The position numbers were made by a program, and so were the translations under genes. The notes under the pieces were generated by a model. The model saw nothing but the letters and a program-made list of their open reading frames with translations. It ran no database searches and had not been told where the DNA came from. A stretch of 64,000 nt of DNA from DATAEE01 sp963725145 (GTDB taxonomy: Bacteria; Acidobacteriota; Vicinamibacteria; Vicinamibacterales; 2-12-FULL-66-21), in the NCBI GenBank assembly GCA_963725145.1, contig CAVRXL010000010.1, forward strand, positions 1,178,001-1,242,000. The letters are read 5' to 3'. Position 1 is the stretch's first letter. Every line of letters begins with the position of its first letter. Positions 50,195-58,136 of the stretch are shown one piece after another.

Positions 50195-50644
50195 CTAAGG
50201 CTTGCGCGCGAGATCTGCCGGGATGTAGTGGACGTACGCGTTCAGCAGATTGATCGCTTCGTCCTTCTCGTCCGCGTCGACCGCCAGCACATCGCGCAGG
50301 GAGACGATCCCCGCCAGGCGCCCCTCGTTCAGGACGATGAGATGGCGAACGCGCGCCTGCTGCATGCGGCGCAGGCAGGTATCGCAGGAATCGCGCACGT
50401 CTGCGGTGACGAGGTCCGGGCTCATCACGTCGCCGACCGGCGTGCTCTTCGGGTCCAGGCCGACCGCGACGACCCTCGCCATCACGTCCCGCTCCGTGAA
50501 GATCCCTACGAGACGTTCATCCTCGACGACCGGCACGGCGCCGATGTTGCGCGCCGTCATGATGCGTACGGCATCGACGACGGACGCCTGAGGCGGCACC
50601 ACCGCCGTATCCTGACCCTGAATCACGGCGCTGATGGGTTTCAT
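50195..50644 (-). CDS. CBS-domain pair protein
   Basis: 149 aa with two CBS motifs: VPPQASVVDAVRIMTARNIGAVPVVED...LVGIFTERDVM and a second ending HLIVLNEGRLAGIVSLRDVL. Such stand-alone pairs bind adenosine nucleotides and act as energy sensors. No effector domain is attached. Convergent with the exported protein at 49715. Confidence 0.92.
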   Translation of the reverse strand: MKPISAVIQGQDTAVVPPQASVVDAVRIMTARNIGAVPVVEDERLVGIFTERDVMARVVAVGLDPKSTPVGDVMSPDLVTADVRDSCDTCLRRMQQARVRHLIVLNEGRLAGIVSLRDVLAVDADEKDEAINLLNAYVHYIPADLARKP

Positions 50645-50703
50645 GGCCAGCGCTCCTGGTTAGCCGGGGCTCCGGCTAAGAAGATCGATTCTACCCCTCG
50701 TGG

Positions 50704-50709
50704 TACACT
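50704..50709 (+). promoter_or_regulatory. -10-like TACACT before the gene at 50717
   Basis: TACACT ends 7 nt before the ATG at 50717, the same close spacing seen at several other starts in this window. Confidence 0.35.
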
Positions 50710-50716
50710 CCGGTCC

Positions 50717-51217
50717 ATGTCTTTGCGCAGCGCGGCCGTGGCGGCGGCCGGGCACAGCATGCGCGCCTATTACCTCGCGATCGCCGGCGGCGCACTGCTG
50801 ATCGTGAGCGCATTCCTGCCATGGGTCTACGTCGGCGACGTACCGATCAACGCGGGGCGCATCGCCATGTTCTGGGTGATGGCGCTCGGCGGCTTGGCGG
50901 TGCTGCTCGCGGCGGCCAGCATCGCCACGCGTCGCAATTCCCGGCATCCACTGTTGCTCGTCGGCCTCGTCGCGCTCGGCGTCTACGTCTTCGGACAGCG
51001 AGTCATGATGCGCACCGCAGAAGATGGCGCGTGGGTCGATGCGCAGATTGGGCCCATCGTGTACGGCCTCGACGCGCGGCCGCCGGCCGAGACGAAAACG
51101 GGCGCCGGTATCTACCTCGGCGCCGCGGCCTCGTTCGTCATTGTTCTCTTTGGCCTCACTATCGTCGTCCGTCGCGCGTCTCGCCCCTATTTACCGCCGA
51201 GCGACGACGACGTATAG
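50717..51217 (+). CDS. Small integral membrane protein (166 aa)
   Basis: Four hydrophobic helices (LAIAGGALLIVSAFLPWVYV, MFWVMALGGLAVLLAAASIA, LLLVGLVALGVYVFG, GIYLGAAASFVIVLFGLTIVV). The sequence around ALLIVSAFLPW and a late GAGIYL resembles small bacterial four-helix proteins of unknown role. No further assignment is possible. Confidence 0.68.
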   Translation: MSLRSAAVAAAGHSMRAYYLAIAGGALLIVSAFLPWVYVGDVPINAGRIAMFWVMALGGLAVLLAAASIATRRNSRHPLLLVGLVALGVYVFGQRVMMRTAEDGAWVDAQIGPIVYGLDARPPAETKTGAGIYLGAAASFVIVLFGLTIVVRRASRPYLPPSDDDV

Positions 51218-51270
51218 AGGATCAGCAGTCAGCGATCCAAAGCGTTCGGATCGTGAAAGAATCTTCGAAT

Positions 51271-51329
51271 CAGCGCGCCGAGCGTGAGCGAGGCGTGGCA
51301 GGCGTTGGGGGTGGGGCCCCAGCGCGAGA
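51271..51329 (+). repeat. 57-bp interspersed repeat, copy 2
   Basis: Matches 14656-14712 closely, starting CAGCGCGCCGAGCG and including GAGGCGTGGCAGGCG and GGGGGTGGGGCCCC. It ends a few bases before the mqnD ATG. Confidence 0.85.
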
Positions 51330-51335
51330 AAAATA

Positions 51336-52163
51336 ATGAAAATCACCGTCGCGCACAGCCCCGATTCGGACGACGCGTTCATGTTCTACGGCCTGGCGAG
51401 CGGCGCCGTCGACGCGGGGGATCTCCAGATCGAACAGGTGCTGGCTGACATCGAGACGCTGAACCACGCGGCGTTCGAAGGACGCTACGAGGTGACCGCG
51501 GTGTCGTTTCACGCGTACGCGCATCTGGCGGATAAGTACGCGCTCCTGCCGCACGGCGCCAGCATGGGCGATCGGTACGGCCCGCTCGTCGTGACGCGCA
51601 CGGGCGGTCCCCGCGCGGTCAAGGGCCGGAAGGTCGCGATTCCTGGAACGCTGACGACCGCCTACCTGGCGCTCCGACTGCACGAACCGGACTTCGAGTA
51701 CGTGGTCATCCCGTTCGATCGGATCCAGGAGGAGGTGGCGAGCGGCCGCGTCGACGCCGGTCTCCTGATACACGAAGGACAGCTCACCTACCTCGAGGAA
51801 GGGTTCGCGAAGCTCATCGATCTCGGCGAATGGTGGGCGGATCGGACCGGGGGGTTGCCGCTGCCGCTGGGCGGCAACATCATCCGGCGCGATCTGGGGC
51901 CCGAGATGATGCAGAGGGTTTCCCGTCTGCTCCGCGGCAGCATCGAGCACGCGCTCTCGCACCGCGTTCCGGCGGTGGCCTACGCACAGCAGTTCGGCCG
52001 CGGGCTCGATCGCGAGCGCACCGACACGTTCGTGGGGATGTACGTCAACGAGCTGACGCTCGAGTACGGACCGCGCGGTCGGGCGGCGCTCGAGCGGCTC
52101 TACGCCGAGGCGTTCGAACGCGGCCTCATCCCGTCACGGGTGCGCGTCGAGTTCGTCGGGTAA
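51336..52163 (+). CDS. mqnD: 1,4-dihydroxy-6-naphthoate synthase (futalosine pathway)
   Basis: MqnA/MqnD-family periplasmic-binding-like fold, 275 aa. The N-terminus VAHSPDSDDAFMFYGLASG is MqnD-like, SFHAYAHLADKYALLPHGASMG and LPLPLGGNIIRRDLG match family blocks. It acts late in the futalosine menaquinone route, with mqnE (58117) and ubiE/menG (31485) also present. MqnA is a closely related alternative. The last 30 bp overlap the convergent ATP-PPase gene. Confidence 0.85.
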   Translation: MKITVAHSPDSDDAFMFYGLASGAVDAGDLQIEQVLADIETLNHAAFEGRYEVTAVSFHAYAHLADKYALLPHGASMGDRYGPLVVTRTGGPRAVKGRKVAIPGTLTTAYLALRLHEPDFEYVVIPFDRIQEEVASGRVDAGLLIHEGQLTYLEEGFAKLIDLGEWWADRTGGLPLPLGGNIIRRDLGPEMMQRVSRLLRGSIEHALSHRVPAVAYAQQFGRGLDRERTDTFVGMYVNELTLEYGPRGRAALERLYAEAFERGLIPSRVRVEFVG

Positions 52164-52811
52164 CACGTCCGCGAAGACGAAGCCGTCCCGCTCGACGACG
52201 CTCCCCGGCGTGACCGCGATCTCCCGATCGAACATCGGGCCGGCCGTCACGACCGTGTGGAACTCTCCTCGCTCGCCGCAGGGATCGACGCCAGGTGGAA
52301 GCTCGGCCAGGAGCGCCGCGTCGAAGCGGCGGCCGGCGAAGCGCCGATCGAGCGCGCGCGTATCCACGCAGGTGACGGTCGCCTTCACCCCCGCGCCCAC
52401 GATCTCGCGCGCCAGCGCCGCCGTATCCCGGCCCCACAGGGGAAAAAGCGGCGCGAGCCCGGTGTCCGCGAGCTGGCGCTCCCGGTACGCGCGGACGTCC
52501 TGAAGGAAGAGGTCCCCGAAAGCCGCCAGCGTGAAGCCGTCGGCCACCGCCTGCTCCACGGCGGTTCGCATACGTGCTTCGTACACATCGTTCGGGCAGG
52601 GATGAGGGAGAGGGATGACGCGGAGCGGCAGCCCCGCCGCCCTCGCCTGCGCTTCGAGGAGCGTCCTCCGCACGCCGTGCATCGCCACGCGATCGGCTGT
52701 CTCGTTGATAGTGGTGAGCAGCGCCGCTCCCTCGAGCCGTCCCTGCCGTCGCAGGAGGTGCAGCATCCACGCGCTGTCCTTGCCGGAGGACCAGGAGACG
52801 AGGACCTTCAT
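52134..52811 (-). CDS. Diphthine-ammonia ligase-like ATP-PPase (DUF71)
   Basis: 225 aa. PP-loop motif SWSSGKDSAWML at residues 6-17 and the DUF71 hallmark CGERGEFHT near 180. In Archaea and eukaryotes this family amidates diphthine on EF2, which Bacteria lack. It is the last gene of the B12 uptake operon (8 bp after btuF), where bacterial DUF71 members have been proposed to act in B12-related salvage. The function here is inferred from that context. Confidence 0.88.
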   Translation of the reverse strand: MKVLVSWSSGKDSAWMLHLLRRQGRLEGAALLTTINETADRVAMHGVRRTLLEAQARAAGLPLRVIPLPHPCPNDVYEARMRTAVEQAVADGFTLAAFGDLFLQDVRAYRERQLADTGLAPLFPLWGRDTAALAREIVGAGVKATVTCVDTRALDRRFAGRRFDAALLAELPPGVDPCGERGEFHTVVTAGPMFDREIAVTPGSVVERDGFVFADVLPDELDAHP

Positions 52812-52819
52812 CGTCCCGT

Positions 52820-53725
52820 CTATCGAAAGGCCTCGGGATGGACCGTCCGCGCGATCAACTCCGTTGCCTGCGCGACGCGCGGCCCCGGTATCGGGAGCGA
52901 CGAATCCGTGAGGATGTGGATTCGGCCCGTCCGGACGGCGGGTACTGACGCGAGCGCCGACCAGACCGATCGCTCGGCATCCATCTGGTCTGGTTTCAGG
53001 GCGTGCCGCAATTCGACGATCGCTTCGGGGGCCCGCTGTAAAACGAGCTCGGACGTTACCTGCACCGACTCGCGTTTGACGTCGGCGAAGACGTTGTCCG
53101 CGCCCGCGGTCTCGAGCATATCGTGCAGGAAGCCGACGCCGCCGCTGGCGAATATCCCCCTCAGCGAGAGCGCGTCCCGGCCGAACACGAGCAGCGTCTT
53201 GGGCCGCGCCCGACCCGACACCTTACTGCGGATCGCCGAGAGTCGCGTTTCGAGATCGGCGGCGACTTTTTCGGCCGCCTCGCCTCGACCGAGGCTGGCC
53301 CCGAGCGCCCGGATCGTGGTCATCACGCCCGCGAGGTCGCCATGCTTGTACGAGAACTGCTGGATGCCGGCGCGCTCGAGCTGAAGCCGCAGATCCGTCT
53401 GCGTGTCGTAGACGAGGACCAGATCCGGCTTCAGCGACAGGATCCGCTCGAGATCCGGATCCAGGAGTCCTCCGACCCGCGGCAGCGACGCCACCTGGGG
53501 CGGGTACTCGTCGAAGGAGCCGACGGCGACGAGATCGGTCCCCGCGCCGATCGCGTACACCATCTCAGTGAGTGCCGGGATTAGCGAGATGATGCGCTTT
53601 GTGGTCTGCCGCGCAGAGAGCGCAGAGGAGGCAGAGGTCGCAGAGGGCGCAGAGAAGAATGCGAGAAAACAGAGAGAGATATAGGCGATCTGTGTGCCTC
53701 GGCGTGTCAGCGTTCGTGTGTTCAT
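52820..53725 (-). CDS. btuF: Cobalamin-type ABC transporter substrate-binding protein
   Basis: 301 aa. Signal region followed by the BtuF/FhuD fold: KRIISLIPALTEMVYAIGAGTDLVAVG at the start of the mature part in order, YPPQVASLPRVGGLLDPDLERILSLKPDLVL, and FASGGVGFLHDMLETAG. Residues about 23-39 (SAPSATSASSALSAR) are encoded by a GCAGAG-type tandem repeat, so the signal peptide has been extended by repeat DNA. Gene order with btuC, btuD and btuB and the riboswitch upstream support B12 as the ligand. Confidence 0.9.
   Translation of the reverse strand: MNTRTLTRRGTQIAYISLCFLAFFSAPSATSASSALSARQTTKRIISLIPALTEMVYAIGAGTDLVAVGSFDEYPPQVASLPRVGGLLDPDLERILSLKPDLVLVYDTQTDLRLQLERAGIQQFSYKHGDLAGVMTTIRALGASLGRGEAAEKVAADLETRLSAIRSKVSGRARPKTLLVFGRDALSLRGIFASGGVGFLHDMLETAGADNVFADVKRESVQVTSELVLQRAPEAIVELRHALKPDQMDAERSVWSALASVPAVRTGRIHILTDSSLPIPGPRVAQATELIARTVHPEAFR
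53611..53657. repeat. CGCAGAGG tandem repeat within btuF
   Basis: Five to six imperfect 9-base units of the CGCAGAG(G/A)(G/A)-type, plus-strand orientation. It codes for the Ser/Ala-rich end of the BtuF signal region. A complementary array lies at 53728-53796. Confidence 0.85.
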
Positions 53726-53727
53726 GC

Positions 53728-53796
53728 TTTTCTCCGCGTCCTCTGCTTCCTCTGCGTCCTCTGCTTCCTCTGCGTCCTCAGCGTCCTTAGCGTCTC
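53728..53796. repeat. CCTCTGCGT tandem repeat between btuC and btuF
   Basis: About seven imperfect 9-base units, the reverse complement of the array at 53611-53657. It includes the btuC stop codon. The two arrays flank the btuF start as a long imperfect inverted repeat. Confidence 0.85.
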
Positions 53797-54788
53797 ACCA
53801 ACAACCACAAGAAAAACGGCCCCCCGAGGAGCGCCGTGATCACACCTACCGGCAGCTCGACCGGCGCGATCACGGTGCGTGCGAGCGTATCGCACGCCAC
53901 GAGGAACGCCGCGCCGAAGATCGCCGACGCCGGAAGCACGAGCCGATGGTCCGAGCCGACGAGGAGGCGGACGAGATGCGGCACGATGATCCCGATGAAG
54001 CCGATGGGGCCGCCGACCGAGACGGCCGCGCCGGTGGCGAGCGACGCGCTGAAAAAGGCGGTGCGCTGCGCGCGCGTCACGTCGATGCCGCGCGCCCCCG
54101 CGCTGTCGGGCCCGAGGCTGAGCAGGTTCAGCGCCCGCGGCAGCGTCGCGAAGAGGCCGAACGCGGCGCCCGCGAGCGGGAGTGCGACCACGATCGGTTG
54201 AAAGCTGCTGACGTCGAGGTCTCCCATCAGCCAGCGCAGCGTCCGGAAGGTCTCGGCGAAATCGGCGAAGTACTGGACGAACAGGATCAACGCCGAGAAG
54301 AACGCGTTCAGCGTGACGCCGGCGAGGAGCAGCACTCCGGTCGAGAGCCCGTGCTGTCGTGCCACCGAAAGCGCGTACACGATGGCGACCGCGCCGATCG
54401 ACCCCGCAAAGCTCGCGATGGGCACGGCGGACACGCTGCCGAATCCAATCGTCCAGTCGAACGTGATCGCCAGCATCGCGCCGAGCGCCGCGCCCGAGGA
54501 AATGCCCAGCGTGAACGGCGTCGCGAGCGGATTCCGGAGGAGTCCCTGAAAGACGACGCCGGCCGTCGCGAGCGTCGCGCCGACGAGCGCGCCCGCGAGC
54601 GTCCGCGGCAGCCTGGCGATGAAGAAGATCTGGGCGTCGACGTTCTCGCTGATTGGAACCGATCGATCGAGCGCGCGCCACAGGTCGATTGACGTCGACC
54701 CGACGATCGGCGCGCCGACGATCACGGCGAGCGACGGAATTCCGAACGCCACGATCGTGACGATCAGCCGGCGGCGGATGGCCGTCAC
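53787..54788 (-). CDS. btuC: Cobalamin-type ABC transporter permease
   Basis: FecCD/BtuC permease, 333 aa, about nine to ten membrane helices. Typical motifs: RLPRTLAGALVGATLATAGVVFQGLLRNPLATPFTLGISSGAALGA in order, and GGPIGFIGIIVPHLVRLLVG, the family's cytoplasmic coupling region. GTG at 54788 overlaps the btuD stop (GTGA); the frame upstream is antisense-like and not used. Its end lies in a tandem repeat. Confidence 0.93.
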   Translation of the reverse strand: MTAIRRRLIVTIVAFGIPSLAVIVGAPIVGSTSIDLWRALDRSVPISENVDAQIFFIARLPRTLAGALVGATLATAGVVFQGLLRNPLATPFTLGISSGAALGAMLAITFDWTIGFGSVSAVPIASFAGSIGAVAIVYALSVARQHGLSTGVLLLAGVTLNAFFSALILFVQYFADFAETFRTLRWLMGDLDVSSFQPIVVALPLAGAAFGLFATLPRALNLLSLGPDSAGARGIDVTRAQRTAFFSASLATGAAVSVGGPIGFIGIIVPHLVRLLVGSDHRLVLPASAIFGAAFLVACDTLARTVIAPVELPVGVITALLGGPFFLWLLVRR

Positions 54789-55615
54789 GGCGCCGTGGTC
54801 CGTCCCACAGGGACCACGACCAGCCTGCCCGTGCGCGAATGCGCGGCAATGTCCGCCTCGACGCCGTACAGCTGGCGGATGAGCGACGGCGTCAGGACGT
54901 CCGCCGTGGGCCCGGAAGCCAGCACCTCGCCCGCCTTGAGCACGACGAGCGTGCGGCACAGGCTGGCCGCGAGATTCAGATCGTGGGTCGAGAGGAGCAG
55001 GCCGATGCCGCGCTCGTCGCCGAGCCGGCGCACGACCGACGCGATGTCGAGCTGATAGCCGAGATCGAGTGATGCCGTCGGTTCGTCGAGAAGGAGAAAC
55101 GAGCCGCACGGCTGAAGCCGTGCGCCACCATGAGGGGTTCGTGTGGTTTCCAACTGCGCGAGCGCCGACGCGATCACGACACGCTGTTTCTCTCCGCCCG
55201 AGAGCGTCGCGAACGAACGTTCTTCGAGCTCCGCGGTGCCGGTGGCGGCCAGAGCGGCGCGCGCGATTTCGATGTCCTCCGGCGCCTCGAGCGCGAAGCG
55301 GCCCAGATGAGGATAACGTCCCATCAACACCATCTCGAGGACCGAGTAATCGAACGCCGGATGCGTTTCCTGAGGGACCACCGCGATCCGCCGCGCGACC
55401 GCGGCGCGCGTCAACTGCGCGATGGGCGTTCCGTCGATCGTGATGGTCCCGGCGGCGGGCCGCAGGAGTCCGGCCAGCAGGCGGAGAAGCGTCGTCTTGC
55501 CGGAGCCGTTCGGGCCGAGCAGGCCGACGAGATCCCCGGGCGCGCAGGTGACGGAGACGCCCCGAAGCGTCTCCGTCGCGCCATACGAAAACCGAACGTC
55601 ACTTGCCGAAAGCAA
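54785..55615 (-). CDS. btuD: Cobalamin-type ABC transporter ATPase with in-frame repeat insertion
   Basis: 276 aa. Walker A GLLGPNGSGKTTLLR, Q-loop VPQETHPAF, signature LSGGEKQRVVIASALAQ, Walker B FLLLDEPTASLDLG, H-loop STHDLNLAA. Between ALAQ and the Walker B strand, where this family has only a few residues, there are about 15 extra (LETTRTPHGGARLQPCGS) encoded by a palindromic repeat at 55105-55124. The loop lies at the edge of the nucleotide domain, so activity may be kept. TTG start; 17-bp overlap with btuB. Confidence 0.9.
   Translation of the reverse strand: MLSASDVRFSYGATETLRGVSVTCAPGDLVGLLGPNGSGKTTLLRLLAGLLRPAAGTITIDGTPIAQLTRAAVARRIAVVPQETHPAFDYSVLEMVLMGRYPHLGRFALEAPEDIEIARAALAATGTAELEERSFATLSGGEKQRVVIASALAQLETTRTPHGGARLQPCGSFLLLDEPTASLDLGYQLDIASVVRRLGDERGIGLLLSTHDLNLAASLCRTLVVLKAGEVLASGPTADVLTPSLIRQLYGVEADIAAHSRTGRLVVVPVGRTTAP
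55105..55124 (-). repeat. REP-like hairpin in frame within btuD
   Basis: Stem CGCACGGCT / AGCCGTGCG with a two-base apex; on the minus strand it is preceded by GTGG and has the CT-TC-AG apex of the other copies. Confidence 0.88.
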
Positions 55616-57860
55616 CGCGCACTCCAGCGAAGCCGCCGCGTCCCGGAGATGGAAAGCCGAACGCCTCTTCGTAGTCCTCGTCGAACAGATTCGTGACGCG
55701 GCCGTACACGCTCAGTCGCGGCGTCAGGCGGTACGACGCGCCGGCCGACATGACGAAGTAGCCGGGCGCCTCGAAGAGGCCGCCGCTCGCGCCGAACGAA
55801 GGCTCGACGTCGAGCACCTCCCCGCGCACGCTGCCGATCGCGAAGCCGGTCAACCGCCCGTGCGTGACCGTGACGTCGATCGTCCCCTGGTGCCGCGGGC
55901 GGCGCAGTAGAGGATCGCCCACCTCGAAGGGAGAAGGCGCCTGGCCTGGCACGTTGTCGACCGCGAGGATCTCCGTGTCGAGCCAGGTGTAGTTCCCGGT
56001 CACGGCAACGCCCCGCCCGCGCCAGGTGCCGACGATCTCCGCGCCCAGCGCCCGGGCGTTGGCGATGTTGTCCGTTCGAAACCGGCTCGCGTCGACGAAC
56101 GACTGGCCGACCGCGACGATCAGGTCGTCGTAGTTGTTGTAGAAGAACGTGGCGGAGACGACGGCGGCGCCGCGCGCGAACGCCTGCTCGACGCCCGCGT
56201 CGAAGCTCCGGCTGCGCTCCGGCTTCAGCCCCGGGTTGTCGGTGAAGGCAATCTCGAAGGCGGTCGGCGGGCGGATGCCGGTTCCGGCCGAGCCGCGGAG
56301 CTTCGTCCAACCGCGGTCGCTCGGCGCCTGGAGAAACCAGAGCGCCGACGCCCGCGGATTCGTGGACCACACGATGTCGTCATCGAACGCAGGGCGCGGC
56401 CCGAACGGGTTCGGATTTCCTTCGAGCGCTTCGCGCCGGATGTGTTCGATCCGGAGTCCCGCCGTCGCCGCGAAGCGTCCTGACGCGTAGCGCGCCTCGC
56501 CGAAGTACCCGGCAAGATCGCGATCGATCGGGATTTCCTGGAACGTGCTGCCCGTGATGAAGGTGTTCGAGGCCTGCTCGCTCTGAAACTCTGCGCCAAG
56601 GCTGACGCCGAGCGGTCCCGATACGTCGACATCCGACTGCAGACGCGTCGTGAACCGGCGGCTTTCGGAGGTCGTCGGATCGTCCGGAGAGAACTGGCTC
56701 ACGAACTCGCTGTCGAAGTCGGCGTAGGTGACCTGCGCACGATGCCGCCAGCGTTGACCGGTCGGCACGCGCCCGTCGAGCGAGAAGAGCACGTCGTCGT
56801 TCTGGCCGCGCGAGATCCGGTCGATGGCAGTGTAGTTCCCGACGGGATTCGAGCCGAACGGCCCCGGGAACCCGCGCTCGTTGCCCGCGACGCGGATGCG
56901 TCCGTCGAGGCCGACGCCGCGCGCGCCGCGCCAGCCGCCTCCGAGCGCGACGAAGTGACGTTCGTAATCGTCGTTCGAGACTTCCTCGCCGGTCGCCGGC
57001 GCGGTCCCCGTAAAGCCGTCGCTCGCGAGTTGCTCGGCGGCAATCGCACCGCTCCATCCTTCGTATGTGCCCGCCGCACTTCCGTCCACGCGCCACGTGC
57101 CGAGGCTTCCCCCTTCGAACGATCCGTTCACGAGCGCAGGCTCACCCCGCTGGCTGACGACCGACACGACAGCGCCGATAGCGCCACCGCCGTACAGCGC
57201 GCTCTGCGGACCGCGAACGATCTCGACGCGTTCAATGCCCGCCGAGCCGAGGTGCGCGAAGTCATACCCCCCGCCGAAGGTGTTGCTCGAGACACCATCG
57301 ACGAGGACGAGCGTGAAGTCCGATTCGCCGCCTCGCGGAAAGAGCGAGGTCAGACCTCCCGCGCTCCCTGAGCGGCTCACGGTGAGCCCGGGGACCAGCC
57401 GCAGGGCATCGGCGATCGTATCGATCTGCCGCGCTTCGAGCGCCGGCGCGTCGATCGTCGTGACGCTGTCCGCGACGCGAGTGAGCGGCACTTCGACCTG
57501 TGCCGCAGACACGACGACCGACTCTTCGATCGCGCTGACGACGAGCGTGAGCGTCAGATCGCGACGGCCGGTCTCGTCCAGCGTGATCGCGATCGGCGCC
57601 GCCCGCAGGCCATCGCGCGACGCCGTGATCTGCAGGTCGTCCGCGGCAAGATCGACGACGTGAAACTCGCCGCGCTCGTCGGTGACCGCGCGGCCGACGA
57701 CGGCAGCCCCGCGTGTGACCAGGACCTCGGCGCCGGCGACAGGCCGGCCGTCTGGATCGACGGTCCGTCCGCGGAGCTCCGCGCCAAGCGCAGTGCTCGC
57801 GGTAACGGTCAGAAGAACGAAGGTGAAAAGAGAGAGACGTGAGCGAGAGACAGGAACCAC
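55599..57860 (-). CDS. btuB: TonB-dependent outer-membrane receptor, probably for cobalamin
   Basis: 753 aa. Signal peptide, a carboxypeptidase-regulatory-like domain (about 28-100, GRTVDPDGRPVAGAEVLV), a plug domain (IADALRLVPGLTVSR, RGGESDFTLVLVDGVSSN, RVEIVRGPQSALYGGGAIGAVVSV) and a 22-strand-type barrel ending VRVAFGK. GTG start with GGAAGGAG five bases upstream. A cobalamin riboswitch precedes the gene and btuDCF follow, which supports B12 as the substrate. The regulatory-like domain before the plug is not found in E. coli BtuB. Confidence 0.93.
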   Translation of the reverse strand: MVPVSRSRLSLFTFVLLTVTASTALGAELRGRTVDPDGRPVAGAEVLVTRGAAVVGRAVTDERGEFHVVDLAADDLQITASRDGLRAAPIAITLDETGRRDLTLTLVVSAIEESVVVSAAQVEVPLTRVADSVTTIDAPALEARQIDTIADALRLVPGLTVSRSGSAGGLTSLFPRGGESDFTLVLVDGVSSNTFGGGYDFAHLGSAGIERVEIVRGPQSALYGGGAIGAVVSVVSQRGEPALVNGSFEGGSLGTWRVDGSAAGTYEGWSGAIAAEQLASDGFTGTAPATGEEVSNDDYERHFVALGGGWRGARGVGLDGRIRVAGNERGFPGPFGSNPVGNYTAIDRISRGQNDDVLFSLDGRVPTGQRWRHRAQVTYADFDSEFVSQFSPDDPTTSESRRFTTRLQSDVDVSGPLGVSLGAEFQSEQASNTFITGSTFQEIPIDRDLAGYFGEARYASGRFAATAGLRIEHIRREALEGNPNPFGPRPAFDDDIVWSTNPRASALWFLQAPSDRGWTKLRGSAGTGIRPPTAFEIAFTDNPGLKPERSRSFDAGVEQAFARGAAVVSATFFYNNYDDLIVAVGQSFVDASRFRTDNIANARALGAEIVGTWRGRGVAVTGNYTWLDTEILAVDNVPGQAPSPFEVGDPLLRRPRHQGTIDVTVTHGRLTGFAIGSVRGEVLDVEPSFGASGGLFEAPGYFVMSAGASYRLTPRLSVYGRVTNLFDEDYEEAFGFPSPGRGGFAGVRVAFGK

Positions 57861-57864
57861 TGGA

Positions 57865-57911
57865 CTCCTTCCGGCGTGCTGCGCGCCGTGGCATGGCGAC
57901 CGCCGCGGAAG
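57865..57911 (-). promoter_or_regulatory. RBS-sequestering hairpin of btuB
   Basis: The GGAAGGAG ribosome-binding site (plus 57865-57872) can pair through CGGAAG with CTTCCG at plus 57906-57911. This would be the expression platform of the riboswitch, giving control of translation. Inference from complementarity only. Confidence 0.45.
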
Positions 57912-57924
57912 GCGACGGACGCGA

Positions 57925-58058
57925 TGGAGAAGCGCCGAGTGGCCGGGTATCCTGGCTCGCGCGTCGCGGAAACTGTGAATCCGCGGCCGCGCCTACAGTG
58001 GCGGCACCGCGTGGGCTTCGCACCCACTTCCCCCGGCCGCCGGGCGAGTTTGTAACCG
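57925..58058 (-). promoter_or_regulatory. Cobalamin riboswitch
   Basis: On the minus strand the conserved B12-box order is present: GGGGGAAGTGGGTGCGAAGC, then GGTGCCGCCACTGTAGGC, then after a variable stem GAGCCAGGATACCCGGCC. These are the core strands of the coenzyme-B12 element. It would repress the btuB-D-C-F operon when cobalamin is plentiful. Confidence 0.9.
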
Positions 58059-58061
58059 CGA

Positions 58062-58070
58062 AGTATAGCA
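58062..58070 (-). promoter_or_regulatory. Extended -10 promoter of the btu operon
   Basis: Minus strand TGCTATACT (extended -10, TG-n-TATACT), placed a few bases before the riboswitch core. No strong -35 is seen, which fits an extended -10 promoter. Confidence 0.55.
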
Positions 58071-58083
58071 TGCCAGAATTGAA

Positions 58084-58136
58084 GCCACGGATGTCGCGGA
58101 TGACACGAGCCACGGATTGCGCGGATTACACGGATG
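58084..58136. repeat. CACGGAT(TA/GT)...repeat
   Basis: Four imperfect units of CACGGAT(T/G)..GCGGAT-type between the btu promoter and mqnE, running into the first codons assigned to mqnE. Confidence 0.75.

Noticed and set aside
53611..53796. Tandem arrays considered as CRISPR or origin repeats
   Set aside because: Units are 9 bases, imperfect, inverted, and partly coding.
53694..54692. Plus-strand open frame opposite btuC
   Set aside because: Antisense shadow extended by the tandem repeat; charged low-complexity product.
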